Shown: positions 48,981 through 60,686 of the stretch, in pieces
Layout of the letters: every line of letters begins with the position of its first letter
How positions within the stretch are numbered: the stretch's first letter is position 1
Origin: Desulfuromonas thiophila
GTDB taxonomy: Bacteria > Desulfobacterota > Desulfuromonadia > Desulfuromonadales > Desulfuromonadaceae
Assembly (NCBI RefSeq): GCF_900101955.1
Contig: NZ_FNAQ01000002.1
Coordinates: 124,001-188,000, forward strand
Reading direction: 5' to 3'
DNA length: 64,000 bases
Made by a program: the position numbers and the translations under genes
Notes under the pieces: model-generated
What the model saw: the letters and a program-made list of their open reading frames with translations, nothing else
Databases searched by the model: none
Told to the model about the DNA's origin: nothing

Positions 48981-49107
48981 CAGCCTCGCTGCGCAACCGG
49001 CTTCTCAGTGCTCACACAGCGCATGATCTGTTTTTGCATCTTCAATCATCTGTCAGAGCCGGCTGTGTGCCGGCTGTTGCGGTTGGGTGTCCGTTACTGC
49101 CTGATGC

Positions 49108-49135
49108 CGGGGGATCGACCTGATCCCCCGTTTTT
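49108..49135 (+). terminator. rho-independent terminator (or argS attenuator) after the FtsB-like gene
   Basis: CGGGGGATC (49108-49116), loop GACCT, GATCCCCCG (49122-49130), then five T. A perfect 9-bp stem. It lies 128 bases after the FtsB-like stop and 57 bases before argS, and a second hairpin without T-run (AGCCGGC 49057-49063, GCCGGCT 49069-49075) sits between. The 212-base gap holds no supported gene. Confidence 0.85.
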
Positions 49136-49192
49136 GTCCGTGGTGAACCGGGCTCCTTTGTTATTTTGCTTCGTTGAAGGAATTGCACAGCT

Positions 49193-50851
49193 ATGAAAGG
49201 CCTTGTCAAACAGGCGGTGAATGAGGCGCTGCGTGCCTGCGCGGCCAGTGGCCAGTTGGCGGGCGCGGATGTGCCCGATTTTGTCGTCGAGGTACCGAAC
49301 CGGGTAGAGCACGGAGATTTTGCCGTCAATGTTGCCATGTTGCTGGCCCGTGCCGAGCGCAAGGCGCCGCGCCAGATAGCCGAGTTGCTGGCACAGCAGC
49401 TGCGCTGCCGCGAGGATCTGTGGCTGTCCGTCGAGGTGGCCGGACCAGGCTTCATCAACCTGCGGCTGCAGCCGCAGCTGTGGTTCGGTGTGCTGGAAAC
49501 CATTCATTGCCAGCAGCAGGACTATGGTCGCGCCACCATTGGTGCTGGCCAACGCGTGCAGGTGGAGTTTGTCAGTGCCAATCCGACCGGCCCGCTGCAT
49601 ATTGGCCATGGGCGGGGGGCGGCCACCGGAGATGCCGTGGCGGCAGTGTTGCAGGAAGCCGGCTACAGCGTGCAGCGCGAGTACTATATCAACGATGCCG
49701 GCAACCAGATGGATACCCTTGGGCGGTCGATCCTGTTGCGCTACCGTCAACAGCGGGGCGAGGCCCTGGATTTTCCGGCCGACTGCTATCAGGGTGATTA
49801 TATCGTCGAGCTGGCCGAACAGCTTTTTCAAGAAGAAGGCGCGCGACTGCTGCAGTTGCCGGAAGTCGACGCCATTCGTTACTGTGCCCGCTGGGGTGGC
49901 GATATTATTCGTGCCGGCATTGATGCCGATCTGCAGGACTTCGGTGTACATTTTGACAACTGGTACAGCGAGCAGAGCCTCTATGATCGTGAGCTGGTGG
50001 CTGAGGGTATTGAGGCGCTGCGTCAGGCCGGACATGTTTACGAACAGGATGGCGCCCTGTGGCTGCGAACAACGAGCTATGGTGACGACAAAGACCGGGT
50101 GTTGGTTCGCTCCAATGGTGCTACCACCTATTTTGCTTCTGATGTGGCTTATCACCGGGAGAAATATCAGCGCGGTTTCAACCGTGTCATCGATGTCTGG
50201 GGCGCTGACCACCACGGCTATGTGCCACGGATGAAGGCAGTGTTGCAAGCGCTCGGGCGCGATCCGCAGGATCTGCACATTATTCTGGTGCAGCTGGTCA
50301 ATCTGCTGCGGGCGGGCCAGCAGGTGGCCATGAGTACCCGGGCTGGTACCTTTGTTACCCTGCGCGAGGTGCTTGACGAGGTGGGGCGCGATGCCTGCCG
50401 GTTCTTCTTTCTCATGCGGCGTGGCGACAGTCAGCTTGATTTCGACCTGGAACTGGCCAAGCAGCAGAGCAACGATAATCCGGTTTTCTATGTCCAGTAT
50501 GCCCATGCCCGTATCTGCAGCATCAAGCGCAATGCCGCCGAGGCTGGACTGGTTCTGGAGGGTACGCCGGACTGTGCCGCGCTCCGGCTTGAAGAGGAGC
50601 TGGCTCTGGCCCGCCTGCTGGAGCGCTATCCCGAGGTGATCTGTACAGCAGCCCAGCATTATGAGCCTCATCGTCTGACCTTTTATGTGCAGGAATTGGC
50701 GGCAGCCTTCCACAGCTACTATAATCAGCAGCGGATTCTGGTGGAGGATGAGGCCATCAGTCGTGCCCGGCTCTATCTGGCTGAGGCGGTGCGTCAGGTG
50801 TTGGCCAATGGCTTACGGGTGCTGGGTGTGGCTGCGCCGCAGAAAATGTGA
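49193..50851 (+). CDS. argS: arginyl-tRNA synthetase
   Basis: 552 residues, class I. N-terminal Add-1 tRNA-binding domain (about 1-110), HIGH motif PLHIGHGRGAATGD (about 134-147), and DALR-type anticodon-binding C-terminal domain with the KMSK-equivalent AMSTRAGTF (about 380). Replacement of KMSK by MST-x-x-G is common in this family. GAAGGAA precedes the ATG. Upstream terminator-like hairpins suggest that expression is separate or attenuated. Confidence 0.97.
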   Translation: MKGLVKQAVNEALRACAASGQLAGADVPDFVVEVPNRVEHGDFAVNVAMLLARAERKAPRQIAELLAQQLRCREDLWLSVEVAGPGFINLRLQPQLWFGVLETIHCQQQDYGRATIGAGQRVQVEFVSANPTGPLHIGHGRGAATGDAVAAVLQEAGYSVQREYYINDAGNQMDTLGRSILLRYRQQRGEALDFPADCYQGDYIVELAEQLFQEEGARLLQLPEVDAIRYCARWGGDIIRAGIDADLQDFGVHFDNWYSEQSLYDRELVAEGIEALRQAGHVYEQDGALWLRTTSYGDDKDRVLVRSNGATTYFASDVAYHREKYQRGFNRVIDVWGADHHGYVPRMKAVLQALGRDPQDLHIILVQLVNLLRAGQQVAMSTRAGTFVTLREVLDEVGRDACRFFFLMRRGDSQLDFDLELAKQQSNDNPVFYVQYAHARICSIKRNAAEAGLVLEGTPDCAALRLEEELALARLLERYPEVICTAAQHYEPHRLTFYVQELAAAFHSYYNQQRILVEDEAISRARLYLAEAVRQVLANGLRVLGVAAPQKM

Positions 50852-50890
50852 CCCGCAGGGTCAGGGTTTGACCGACAAAAGGAGGAGACC

Positions 50891-51646
50891 ATGTCTCAGA
50901 CGGAATACGGGCGGGGGCCGCGTCCGCCGGCAAAGCGGCCCGTTCTGGTGATGTTTGTTTTGCTGGCGGCGCTCTGTCTGGGTTGCTTTGCTCTGGGAAT
51001 TCTGGTGGGGGGCCAGCGTCGGGCTGCCGAGGAACCAGCGGCTGCCCATCTTGCCTCCGACCCGGTTGCTGGCGAGGTTGTGGCGGTGGCGCCTCTGCGT
51101 CAGCCGCAGGTGCAACCTCCGGTGGCACCAGTGTTGGTCGTGCCGCCTTCTGCCCCTGCTGAGCCTCCAGCTCCAGCCGCGTTGACGGAGGCCGACCTGG
51201 CGCCGCCAGCCGATCCGCTGGCCGCACTCCTGTCGCCGGCGGCTGACGGATTACTGGGCAGCGGTCTTAATCCTCCGCCGGAGGAGGCGCCGGCCGTCGC
51301 CGTGTCGTCGCCGCCCAAGGCGGAACGCCAGCCAGAGGTGCCGGCGGCGGCCGTTGCGAAACCGCCGCCAGCCGAAGTTGCTGCCCTACGGGTGGCAGCG
51401 GTGCCGGGGGGGAGCTATCTGGTGCAGGTGGCGTCATTCCGGCAGGCGGCCGACGCCCGCGCCGTGGAGCAGAAGCTGCGTGCTCAGTTTCCCGTTTTTA
51501 TTGAAACCGTGGATCTGGGAGCGAAAGGGGTCTGGTCGCGGGTTATGGTTGGTCCGGTCGCAACGCGATTGGAGGCTGAGAAGCTGCAACAGGGTGTCCG
51601 CAACAGCACGAAACTTGAAGGGTTTATTAAGAAAAGTGGTTCCTGA
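50891..51646 (+). CDS. SPOR-domain inner-membrane protein
   Basis: 251 residues. A short cytoplasmic start (about 1-16), one transmembrane helix (about 17-38, VLVMFVLLAALCLGCFALGILVGG region), a long Pro/Ala-rich periplasmic linker (about 50-170), and a C-terminal SPOR domain (about 175-250: GGSYLVQVASFRQAADARAVEQ). SPOR domains bind denuded septal peptidoglycan, so a cell-division or wall role is likely. GGAGGAGA precedes the ATG. Specific homologue (FtsN, DedD or other) cannot be assigned. Confidence 0.85.
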   Translation: MSQTEYGRGPRPPAKRPVLVMFVLLAALCLGCFALGILVGGQRRAAEEPAAAHLASDPVAGEVVAVAPLRQPQVQPPVAPVLVVPPSAPAEPPAPAALTEADLAPPADPLAALLSPAADGLLGSGLNPPPEEAPAVAVSSPPKAERQPEVPAAAVAKPPPAEVAALRVAAVPGGSYLVQVASFRQAADARAVEQKLRAQFPVFIETVDLGAKGVWSRVMVGPVATRLEAEKLQQGVRNSTKLEGFIKKSGS

Positions 51647-51676
51647 ACGATTCCCTGAGCCGGCAGTTTTTTCTTC

Positions 51677-51705
51677 TTGACAAGTGGGTTCAAAATGCGT
51701 AGATT
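51677..51705 (+). promoter_or_regulatory. sigma70 promoter for the tRNA pair
   Basis: TTGACA (51677-51682, perfect consensus), 17-base spacer, TAGATT (51700-51705). Transcription would start close to the first tRNA at 51720. It follows the SPOR gene by about 30 bases. Confidence 0.8.
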
Positions 51706-51719
51706 CCACCTCGCTTTGA

Positions 51720-51796
<77 letters not shown>

Positions 51797-51833
51797 ATAC
51801 CAGCAAGCCGGCTCGCCGGTTTCCCGTTTTGCT

Positions 51834-51910
51834 GGCGGTGTAGCTCAGTCGGTTAGAGCATGCGGCTCATATCCGCAGTGTCCGGAGTTCAAATCTCTGC
51901 ACCGCCACCA
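51834..51910 (+). tRNA. elongator tRNA-Met (anticodon CAT)
   Basis: 77 bases with encoded CCA; acceptor GGCGGTG/CACCGCC pairs fully. The anticodon loop is CTCATAT. The acceptor start equals that recalled for B. subtilis elongator tRNA-Met. A lysidine-modified tRNA-Ile2 shares the CAT anticodon and cannot be fully excluded, especially since tilS is next door. Confidence 0.85.
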
Positions 51911-51918
51911 TTCATCAG

Positions 51919-51946
51919 GCCCCCCCAGCAAACTGGGGGGGCTTTT
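51919..51946 (+). terminator. rho-independent terminator after the tRNA pair
   Basis: GCCCCCCCAG (51919-51928), CAAA loop, CTGGGGGGGC (51933-51942), TTTT. A perfect 10-bp stem, nine bases after tRNA-Met. Confidence 0.93.
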
Positions 51947-52050
51947 CTGTATCCAGCGTATTCTGACCCCGTTCTTCTCTTCTGTGGCGGAAGGTTGTGC
52001 GGGTGTTTACCCGAGCGGGGGTAGTGAAATTGCAGAGAAAAAAATCCGGC

Positions 52051-53439
52051 ATGGAGCGGCAGGAGCTGGAGCAGCGTTTTCGCCATAATCTGCTGCAGCA
52101 TTGCGGTATCAGCTGTGGCCAGCGTTTGCTGGTAGCGGTTTCGGGTGGCTCCGATTCCGTTGCTTTGTTGCGCCTGTTGCACCGGTGTATCCGTCCACTG
52201 GGGTTGCAGTTGGTGGTGGCGCACCTTGATCACGGTTTGCGCCCGGCCAGCGGCGCCGATGCGGTGTTTGTCGCTCGGTTGGCCGCAGGATTGGGCTGGC
52301 CTGCAGTGTTTGGCTTTGCGTCGGTGGCGCAGCAGGCGCAACAGCAGCGCTTGGGGCTGGAGGAGGCCGGTCGGCAGGCCCGTTATGATTTCTTGTATCA
52401 GCAGGCCCATCGGCTGGGCTGCGCTGCCATCTTGCTCGGGCATCAGCAGGAGGATCAGGCAGAGACGCTGATGTTGCGTCTGCTGCGTGGGACAGCGGTG
52501 TCCGGTCTGGCGGCGATGGCCTGGCGTAGTGGTTTGCTGGCGCGACCGTTGCTCGATTGTGGCCGTGACGAGCTGTTGAGCTTTCTTGCTCTTGAGTCCC
52601 AGGATTATGTTACTGATGCCTCCAATGCCGAGCTGTGTTTTAGTCGCAACCGCTTGCGGCATCAGTTGTGGCCCCAGCTGCAGCAGGAGCATCCGGGCCT
52701 GTCCCGCCGGCTGGCGCAGCTGGCACAACGGGTAGCTGTAGAAGAGGACTACTGGCAGCAGCAGCTTCAGCCACTGCTGCTACAATTGGAGCCACTGTCG
52801 GAAGGCTTTCGTCTGTCCTTGGAACGGCTGCGGCCATTGCATCCGGCCCTGCGTGCGCGCCTGCTGCGCGAGGTTTTGCGCTGGCTGCGAGGGGATGTGC
52901 AGGGGCTTGCTGCTGGCCATTATGCCCAGTTGGAGACGCTCGTGCAGGCCGCAGATTTTCAGGGTGTCTGCTGCCTGCCGCGAGCGGTGGTGGTGCGTAC
53001 CCGCACGGCGTTGGAGTTTCTGCGGCGGCTGCCCGTGCCGGAGCAGGACGTCGAGGAGTGTGCAATCCCCGGCCCGGGCCGCTATCCCCTGCCTGGTGGC
53101 TGGCTTGAAATCAATCAGGTGCCTGCCACTGCCGCAGCCGACGATCGCTGTCGGATTTATCTGTCATCGCAGGATTTGCGATGGCCTTTGCAGTTGCGAT
53201 CGGCGCGGCCGGGGGACCGGCTGGCGCCCTTGGGCATGGAAGGGCACAAGAGGCTCAAGGATCTGTTCGTGGAGTGGCGGCTGGAACGTCAGCAGCGTTG
53301 GCAGACGCCGCTGCTGTGTCAGCAGGAAAGAGTTCTCTGGGTTGTTGGCTATCGCCGCAGCCGGCTGTTGTTGCCGCAGCCTCATGAACAGTGGGTTTGG
53401 CGGGTCGATTTTCAGGCGGTGGCGCCAAAATCCCGTTGA
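52051..53439 (+). CDS. tilS: tRNA(Ile)-lysidine synthase
   Basis: 462 residues from ATG at 52051; the frame is open upstream to 51997 and the true start is uncertain because no good Shine-Dalgarno is seen. PP-loop SGGSDS at 31-36, AHLDHGLRP, and GHQQEDQAETLMLRLLRGT. The C-terminal domain (about 370-450) matches the TilS substrate-binding region. It converts C34 of tRNA-Ile2 (CAU) to lysidine. tilS-ftsH is a common neighbour pair. Confidence 0.95.
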   Translation: MERQELEQRFRHNLLQHCGISCGQRLLVAVSGGSDSVALLRLLHRCIRPLGLQLVVAHLDHGLRPASGADAVFVARLAAGLGWPAVFGFASVAQQAQQQRLGLEEAGRQARYDFLYQQAHRLGCAAILLGHQQEDQAETLMLRLLRGTAVSGLAAMAWRSGLLARPLLDCGRDELLSFLALESQDYVTDASNAELCFSRNRLRHQLWPQLQQEHPGLSRRLAQLAQRVAVEEDYWQQQLQPLLLQLEPLSEGFRLSLERLRPLHPALRARLLREVLRWLRGDVQGLAAGHYAQLETLVQAADFQGVCCLPRAVVVRTRTALEFLRRLPVPEQDVEECAIPGPGRYPLPGGWLEINQVPATAAADDRCRIYLSSQDLRWPLQLRSARPGDRLAPLGMEGHKRLKDLFVEWRLERQQRWQTPLLCQQERVLWVVGYRRSRLLLPQPHEQWVWRVDFQAVAPKSR

Positions 53440-53538
53440 GGCTGTTGCTACCCCTATGCTAACTTACAGGCCGTTTAGCGATTTATAAAAATTCTGGGCC
53501 CTTTGTGGTTTCAGCCGTATTAGCCTGCGGGAGGAAAA

Positions 53539-55367
<1,829 letters not shown>

Positions 55368-55371
<4 letters not shown>

Positions 55372-56576
55372 ACGACAGCCCTCGTCTGCTGCAGCTGGAC
55401 AGTAATGCCCATGTTCGCGCTGTCCTGGAGGCGTTGGGGGCTGATCCGGCGGGGGTAACGCACATGGTCGACAAGGTCGGCCGTCTTAATGTTCTGCTGC
55501 CCCAGGTGCCCTGTGGCGCGGCCAATATCCTCAAACAGGAGATGCTGGCGCTGGGGGCCGAGGCGGCTGTGGCGCGTGGTACGGTCAGTGGCCGCCAAGC
55601 TCAGACCGATGTGCTGCTGATGGCAACGGCCAAACAGCTGCGCTTGCTGTGTCAGCGGCTGGCGCCGCAACCCTTTGGCCTGCCGCGGCGGGCGACACAA
55701 CTAAAAGAGTTGCTTGATCGTTTGCAGCAACCGTCTGAACGTTGGCGGGGCCGCTGCAGCTGTCTGTCGTTGCGACGTCCCTGTGTCATGGGCATACTCA
55801 ATGTGACACCGGACTCCTTCTTTGATGGCGGCCGTCACCAGTCTCTGGCTGCGGCGCTGCGGCGGGCCGAGGACATGGTGCATGAGGGTGCCGATCTGAT
55901 CGATGTCGGTGGCGAGAGCACCCGGCCGGGCAGTCAGTCTGTGTCCGCCGAAGAGGAGGCTGACCGGCTGGTGCCCGTGATCGAGGCTATCCGTCAGCGT
56001 TTGGACATACCCTTGTCAGTCGATACCAGCAAGGCGGCCGTGGCGCGTCAGGCGCTGGCGGCCGGGGCCTGCTTCGTGAATGACATCAGCGGTCTGACCT
56101 TTGACGCGGCGATGGCGGAAACCGTCGCGCAAGCCGGCGCCGGACTGGTGTTGATGCATACGCCGTCCCGACCGGATATCATGCAGCAGCAGACGGTTTA
56201 TACGGACCTGGTCGGCGAGGTGATGATCTTTCTTGAGCGGTCACTACAGCAAGCGCGGGCGGCAGGTGTCGCTGAGGACCAGCTGGTGGTCGATCCGGGG
56301 ATCGGCTTCGGCAAGACGGTAACGGGCAATCTGACCCTTTTGCGCCGTTTGCCTGAATTCCAGGGGCTTGGTGTGCCCGTGCTGATCGGCACCTCGCGCA
56401 AAAGCTTTATCGGCACGGTGTTGTCGCAGGCGCTGCCGGATGAGCGGCTGGCGGGCAGCCTGGCGACGGTGGCGGCGGCCGTGCTGGGTGGCGCACGGAT
56501 TGTCCGGGTTCACGACGTGGCGTCGACCCGCCAACTGGTGGACATGATTGAGGCGGTGCGTACAGCGCCAATGTAG
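55368..56576 (+). CDS. folP: dihydropteroate synthase with N-terminal extension
   Basis: 402 residues from GTG at 55368, overlapping the ftsH stop codon. The DHPS barrel starts near residue 138: [31 protein letters not shown], and the C-terminal GTSRKSF. It joins pABA and the pterin. The first 135 or so residues form an extra domain (with [21 protein letters not shown]) that is absent from 280-residue E. coli-type FolP. I recall similar extensions in related Deltaproteobacteria but cannot verify. The open frame extends further upstream within ftsH; that part is not supported. Confidence 0.93.
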
Positions 56577-56607
56577 TACGGGTGCAGGGGCAGAGGCAGG
56601 GGTAACG

Positions 56608-57393
56608 ATGGGCGGATTGGAAGAACTGACAAAGCATTTCCGCTGGATGCTCGACGCCCTTGATGTCGCCCTGGTGGCCTTTATCATCTATCGGATCATT
56701 CTGCTGATCAAAGGCACCCGGGCTGTGCAGATGGTGCTCGGCCTGGCGGTGGTGCTGATCGTCTATGTCCTGGCTCAGCTGACGGGCCTGTTTACCCTGC
56801 AGTGGCTGCTGGACAATTTCCTTACGTCCATTGTTCTGGTCATCGTTGTCATCTTCCAGAATGATATCCGCCGAGCCCTGATGCACGTCGGACGCAATCC
56901 CTTTTATGCCGATGCTGCCTACCGTGAGGAAACCAAGATCATTGACGAACTGGTCACGTCAGCGGTGACCTTGGCCAGTAAGAAAATCGGTGCCCTGATT
57001 GTCATTGAGCGTGAGACCGGGCTGAAAAGCTTTCTGGAAATCGGTGTTGAAATCGATGCGCGTGTCTCCTCGGATCTGATCTGCGCCATTTTTTTGCCCT
57101 TTTCTCCTATCCATGACGGGGCTTTGGTGTTGCAGAACGGTCGGCTGAAACAGGCGGGCTGCTTTTTGCCTTTGTCGCAGAATCCCGATATCAGTAAAAG
57201 TCTGGGTACGCGCCACCGCGCTGCCATCGGCCTGACAGAGCTGGTGGATGCCGTTGCTGTGGTGGTATCGGAGGAAACCGGCAAAATCTCCGTCGCCGTA
57301 GGGGGGCGCATGACCCGCGATCTGGATTCTACCTCGTTGCGGCGGATTCTGACCCGTCTGCTCGATCCCGGTAAGGCCAAGGCCAACCGCTAG
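56608..57393 (+). CDS. cdaA: diadenylate cyclase CdaA (cyclic-di-AMP synthase)
   Basis: 261 residues from ATG at 56608, behind AGGGG; longer starts overlap folP. Three transmembrane helices (about 17-36, 41-60, 64-83) precede the DAC domain (about 100-240) with both catalytic motifs, D170-G-A and R202-H-R. It condenses two ATP into c-di-AMP. Followed by cdaR and glmM, the same order as in Firmicutes. Confidence 0.93.
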   Translation: MGGLEELTKHFRWMLDALDVALVAFIIYRIILLIKGTRAVQMVLGLAVVLIVYVLAQLTGLFTLQWLLDNFLTSIVLVIVVIFQNDIRRALMHVGRNPFYADAAYREETKIIDELVTSAVTLASKKIGALIVIERETGLKSFLEIGVEIDARVSSDLICAIFLPFSPIHDGALVLQNGRLKQAGCFLPLSQNPDISKSLGTRHRAAIGLTELVDAVAVVVSEETGKISVAVGGRMTRDLDSTSLRRILTRLLDPGKAKANR

Positions 57394-57494
57394 GGCTGCC
57401 AACTGGTCACTGGGGCGGGGAGCGGGCGCCTTCCCTTCTGTTCGCATCATGCCAGCAACATTTCTTTGACCTCCTGTCAGGGAGAGGTGGCCCC

Positions 57495-58220
57495 ATGGTT
57501 CAGCTGCTGCTCAATAACTGGCACCTTAAACTGCTGTCGCTGACCTTTGCCTTCATGCTGTGGCTGTTTGTCATGGGTGAGCAGAATGCCGAGCAGGGCT
57601 ATCTGGTGCCACTGGAGCTGAAGAATCTGCCGGCGGATTTTATCGTTGCCAACGAGGTGCCCAATCTGGTCGATGTGCGCATCAGCGGGCCGCGGACGCT
57701 GTTGTCCAATATCCAGGTGTCGAATCTGAGCCTGTCCGTCGATCTGCGCGATGCCCAGCCAGGCATTACGACCTTCCGTCGGCTGGAAGATCGCTTGCAA
57801 TTGCCGCGCAACCTGAAGATAACCCGTCTGTCGCCTTCCTATGTTGATGTTAAGCTGGAACGTCTGCGTCGCAAGACGGTGCCGATACGGCTGGTGTTCA
57901 GCAGCGGTTTGCCTGAAGGGTTTGTTATCGAACAGGTGCTGGCGCGGCCGGATCGGGCGACCGTGGAAGGGGCTGAAAGCGAGATGAAGACGGTTTCGGA
58001 GGTCGAAACCGAAATGGTGGATTTAAGTCGTGTCCGGGAAAGTTTTTCCCTGTCGGTGCCCCTGAGCTATCAGGGAACCTACAGCCGGCTGGTCGAACCT
58101 CGGGCGGTGGATGCCGAGGTGCGGGTGCAGCCCCTGCCGGCGCCGGAGCCCGGTCCTGCTGTTGAGCCGCCGCCGGCGGCACCGGAAAACCCTGCCGTAC
58201 TCCAGGATGAGCTGTCATGA
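57495..58220 (+). CDS. cdaR: YbbR-domain protein, CdaA regulator CdaR
   Basis: 241 residues. An N-terminal membrane anchor (about 5-27) precedes repeated extracytoplasmic YbbR-like beta domains (about 40-115 and 120-210), then a Pro/Glu-rich tail ([17 protein letters not shown]). In Firmicutes CdaR binds CdaA and tunes its activity. The 101-base gap after cdaA holds no gene. Its stop overlaps the glmM start by four bases. Confidence 0.85.
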   Translation: MVQLLLNNWHLKLLSLTFAFMLWLFVMGEQNAEQGYLVPLELKNLPADFIVANEVPNLVDVRISGPRTLLSNIQVSNLSLSVDLRDAQPGITTFRRLEDRLQLPRNLKITRLSPSYVDVKLERLRRKTVPIRLVFSSGLPEGFVIEQVLARPDRATVEGAESEMKTVSEVETEMVDLSRVRESFSLSVPLSYQGTYSRLVEPRAVDAEVRVQPLPAPEPGPAVEPPPAAPENPAVLQDELS

Positions 58221-59593
58221 AAAAAAAGATTTTTGGCACCGATGGTGTTCGTGGTGTTGCCAACAAGTATCCGATGACGGCGGAGATGGCTATGAAGCTC
58301 GGTCGTGCCGTCGCCTATCTGTCCAAGGCGGCTGACAAGCGCCGTCGCATCGTCATTGGCAAGGATACGCGGCTGTCGGGTTACATGATCGAGAACGCGC
58401 TCGCGGCGGGAATCTGCTCCATGGGTGTTGATGTTCAGCTGGTTGGCCCACTGCCGACGCCCGGCATCGCTTTTATCACCAGTTCCATGCGGGCCGACGC
58501 CGGTGTCGTAATATCGGCGTCTCACAATCCCTATCAGGATAACGGTATCAAGTTCTTCTCCGCCGACGGTCTCAAGCTGCCGGATGCGGTGGAACTGCAG
58601 ATGGAGGAGCTGCTGTTTTCTGATGAACTGGATCTGTTGCGGCCAACGGCGGCGGAGGTTGGCCGGGCCTTTCGTATCGCCGATGCTGGCGGACGTTATA
58701 TCGTTTTTCTGAAGAACACCTTCCCGCGCGATCTTGATCTGCGTGGCCTGCGCATCGTGGTGGATTGCGCCCATGGCGCGGCTTATCGGGTGGCGCCAGC
58801 CGTGTTCGAAGAGCTGGGTGCTCAGGTGGTGGCACTTGGTGTGACGCCTGATGGCACCAACATCAACGCCGGTTGCGGTTCCCTTTACCCGCAGCAGCTT
58901 GCCAAAGCTGTGCGCGACTACCGGGCCGATGTGGGCGTTGCCCTTGATGGTGACGCTGACCGGGTGATTTTCGTCGATGAACAGGGCGAGGAGGTGGATG
59001 GCGATCATATCATGGCCATCTGCGCGCGCCATCTTAAGGAAACGGGCCAGCTGGCCAAGCAGACCCTGGTGGCTACGGTGATGAGTAATATGGGCCTTGA
59101 TATTGCTATGCGTTCCTGTGGCGTGTCGGTGGTCAAAACGGCTGTGGGTGATCGCTATGTGGTCGAAGCCATGTTGCGCCATGGCTATAATTTTGGCGGC
59201 GAGCAGTCGGGGCATCTGGTGTTCTTCGATCACATTACCACGGGCGACGGAATTCTGTCGGCGCTGCAGGTTCTGGCCATCATGCGTCGGCAGCAGCAGC
59301 CCCTGTCCGAGCTGGCTCGCATCATGACCGCCCTGCCTCAGGTGCTGGTCAATGTGCGGGTGCGGGAGAAGACCGATCTGGCGACCGTAGCACCGCTCAA
59401 GGCGTTGCTGCAGGACTGTGAGGCGCGCCTGGGCGAAAGCGGTCGCTTGCTGATCCGTTATTCCGGCACTGAACCGCTGCTGCGGATCATGGTTGAAGGC
59501 CCGAGCCAGCGGGAGATTCAGGCCATGGCAGATGAGATTGCCGATGCCGTGGTCCGGCATCTGGGCCGCGGCGACGAGGAGAACAACGGATGA
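58217..59593 (+). CDS. glmM: phosphoglucosamine mutase
   Basis: 458 residues. It converts glucosamine-6-P to glucosamine-1-P for UDP-GlcNAc. Catalytic serine S102 in [12 protein letters not shown]; metal site DGDADRV; sugar-binding GEQSGH; phosphate loop [10 protein letters not shown]. It couples to cdaR by a four-base overlap; in Firmicutes GlmM inhibits CdaA. Confidence 0.98.
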   Translation: MKKKIFGTDGVRGVANKYPMTAEMAMKLGRAVAYLSKAADKRRRIVIGKDTRLSGYMIENALAAGICSMGVDVQLVGPLPTPGIAFITSSMRADAGVVISASHNPYQDNGIKFFSADGLKLPDAVELQMEELLFSDELDLLRPTAAEVGRAFRIADAGGRYIVFLKNTFPRDLDLRGLRIVVDCAHGAAYRVAPAVFEELGAQVVALGVTPDGTNINAGCGSLYPQQLAKAVRDYRADVGVALDGDADRVIFVDEQGEEVDGDHIMAICARHLKETGQLAKQTLVATVMSNMGLDIAMRSCGVSVVKTAVGDRYVVEAMLRHGYNFGGEQSGHLVFFDHITTGDGILSALQVLAIMRRQQQPLSELARIMTALPQVLVNVRVREKTDLATVAPLKALLQDCEARLGESGRLLIRYSGTEPLLRIMVEGPSQREIQAMADEIADAVVRHLGRGDEENNG

Positions 59594-60306
59594 GTCGTTT
59601 GAGTGTCAATGTCGATCATGTGGCTACTCTGCGTCAGGCGCGCGGTGGCCGCGAACCACAACCCTTGACAGCGGCTTTGCTGGCCCAGCTGGGGGGTGCC
59701 GATGGAATTACCGTACACCTGCGGGAAGATCGCCGACATATTCAGGACGTGGATGTCAGCCTGTTGCGCCAGCAGATTGATCTGCCACTGAACCTGGAAA
59801 TGGCCGCGACGGCAGAAATGGTTGCCATCGCCTGTCACGTCGGCCCCGATCTTGCTACTCTGGTGCCGGAGAAGCGGCAGGAACTGACCACCGAGGGAGG
59901 TCTCGATGTGGCGTCTCAGCCGCAACTTAAGGATCGTATCGCGGTGCTGCAGCAGGCCGGAATCCGGGTGAGTCTGTTTATCGATGCCGATCCGCGCCAG
60001 ATTGAACTGGCCGCCGAGGTTGGCGCCGATATCATCGAGATCCACACCGGAGTCTACTGCAACGCCGGCAGTGAAGGCGCGCGTGCGGCCGAGCTGGTCC
60101 GGATGCGCCAGGCCATCCGGCAGGCGCGCGGCCTGGGGCTGCAGGTTAGTGCCGGTCATGGGCTGAATTACCAGAACGTCGCCGCCGTTGCCGCCTTGGG
60201 CGAGATCAGCGAGTTCAATATCGGCCACAGCATTGTTGCCCGAGCCGTGTTGGTGGGAATGGAACGGGCGGTGCGCGAGATGAAGTCCCTGCTGCAGGAA
60301 CGCTGA
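59590..60306 (+). CDS. pdxJ: pyridoxine 5'-phosphate synthase
   Basis: 238 residues, TIM barrel; [15 protein letters not shown] start, [24 protein letters not shown], and [11 protein letters not shown] are typical. It condenses 3-amino-2-oxopropyl phosphate and DXP. Overlaps glmM by four bases and acpS by one. Confidence 0.97.
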   Translation: MSRLSVNVDHVATLRQARGGREPQPLTAALLAQLGGADGITVHLREDRRHIQDVDVSLLRQQIDLPLNLEMAATAEMVAIACHVGPDLATLVPEKRQELTTEGGLDVASQPQLKDRIAVLQQAGIRVSLFIDADPRQIELAAEVGADIIEIHTGVYCNAGSEGARAAELVRMRQAIRQARGLGLQVSAGHGLNYQNVAAVAALGEISEFNIGHSIVARAVLVGMERAVREMKSLLQER

Positions 60307-60686
60307 TGGCGCTTGCCGGACTGGGAACCGATGTTGTTGCCGTGGCGCGTTTTGTCCGTCTGCTCGAACAGCGTTCCGCCGTGCTGGAGCGGCTGTTCAC
60401 ACCGGCGGAGCGGGCCTATGCCCTGCCGCGCCGGCAGGCGGCGCAACACTTGGCGGCGCGCTTTGCGGCCAAGGAAGCGTTTCTCAAGGCCTTGGGGCTT
60501 GGTCTGCGGGATGGCCTGACGTGGCAAGACATCGAGGTGCGGCGCGATGCTCTGGGGGCGCCGACACTGGTCTTGGCCGGTCGTGCTGCCGAACTATTTA
60601 CTGCCCGCGGCCTGCGGTTCTGTCACCTGTCCTACAGCCACGAGCGAGATTATGCGATAGCCACGGTTATTCTGGAGGGCCCATGA
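60306..60686 (+). CDS. acpS: holo-[acyl-carrier-protein] synthase
   Basis: 126 residues. Metal-ligand Asp in GLGTDVVAVARF and Glu in ARFAAKEAFLKALG; SYSHERDYAIATV at the end. It transfers phosphopantetheine to ACP. The pdxJ-acpS-nnr order is common. Overlaps nnr by four bases. Confidence 0.96.
   Translation: MALAGLGTDVVAVARFVRLLEQRSAVLERLFTPAERAYALPRRQAAQHLAARFAAKEAFLKALGLGLRDGLTWQDIEVRRDALGAPTLVLAGRAAELFTARGLRFCHLSYSHERDYAIATVILEGP

Noticed and set aside
51834-51910. Reading the second tRNA as tRNA-Ile2 (CAU) because tilS is adjacent.
   Set aside because: The acceptor and overall sequence fit elongator tRNA-Met better; proximity to tilS alone is not evidence.
53440-53538. Heat-shock (sigma32) promoter before ftsH.
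   Set aside because: A CCCCTAT-like box exists near 53452, but the spacing to the nearest -35-like GTTGAGG is only nine bases.
60521-60682. Longer N-terminus for nnr reaching back into acpS.
   Set aside because: The added translation is the out-of-frame shadow of acpS; KLVTAEQMREMD at 60683 is the family start.
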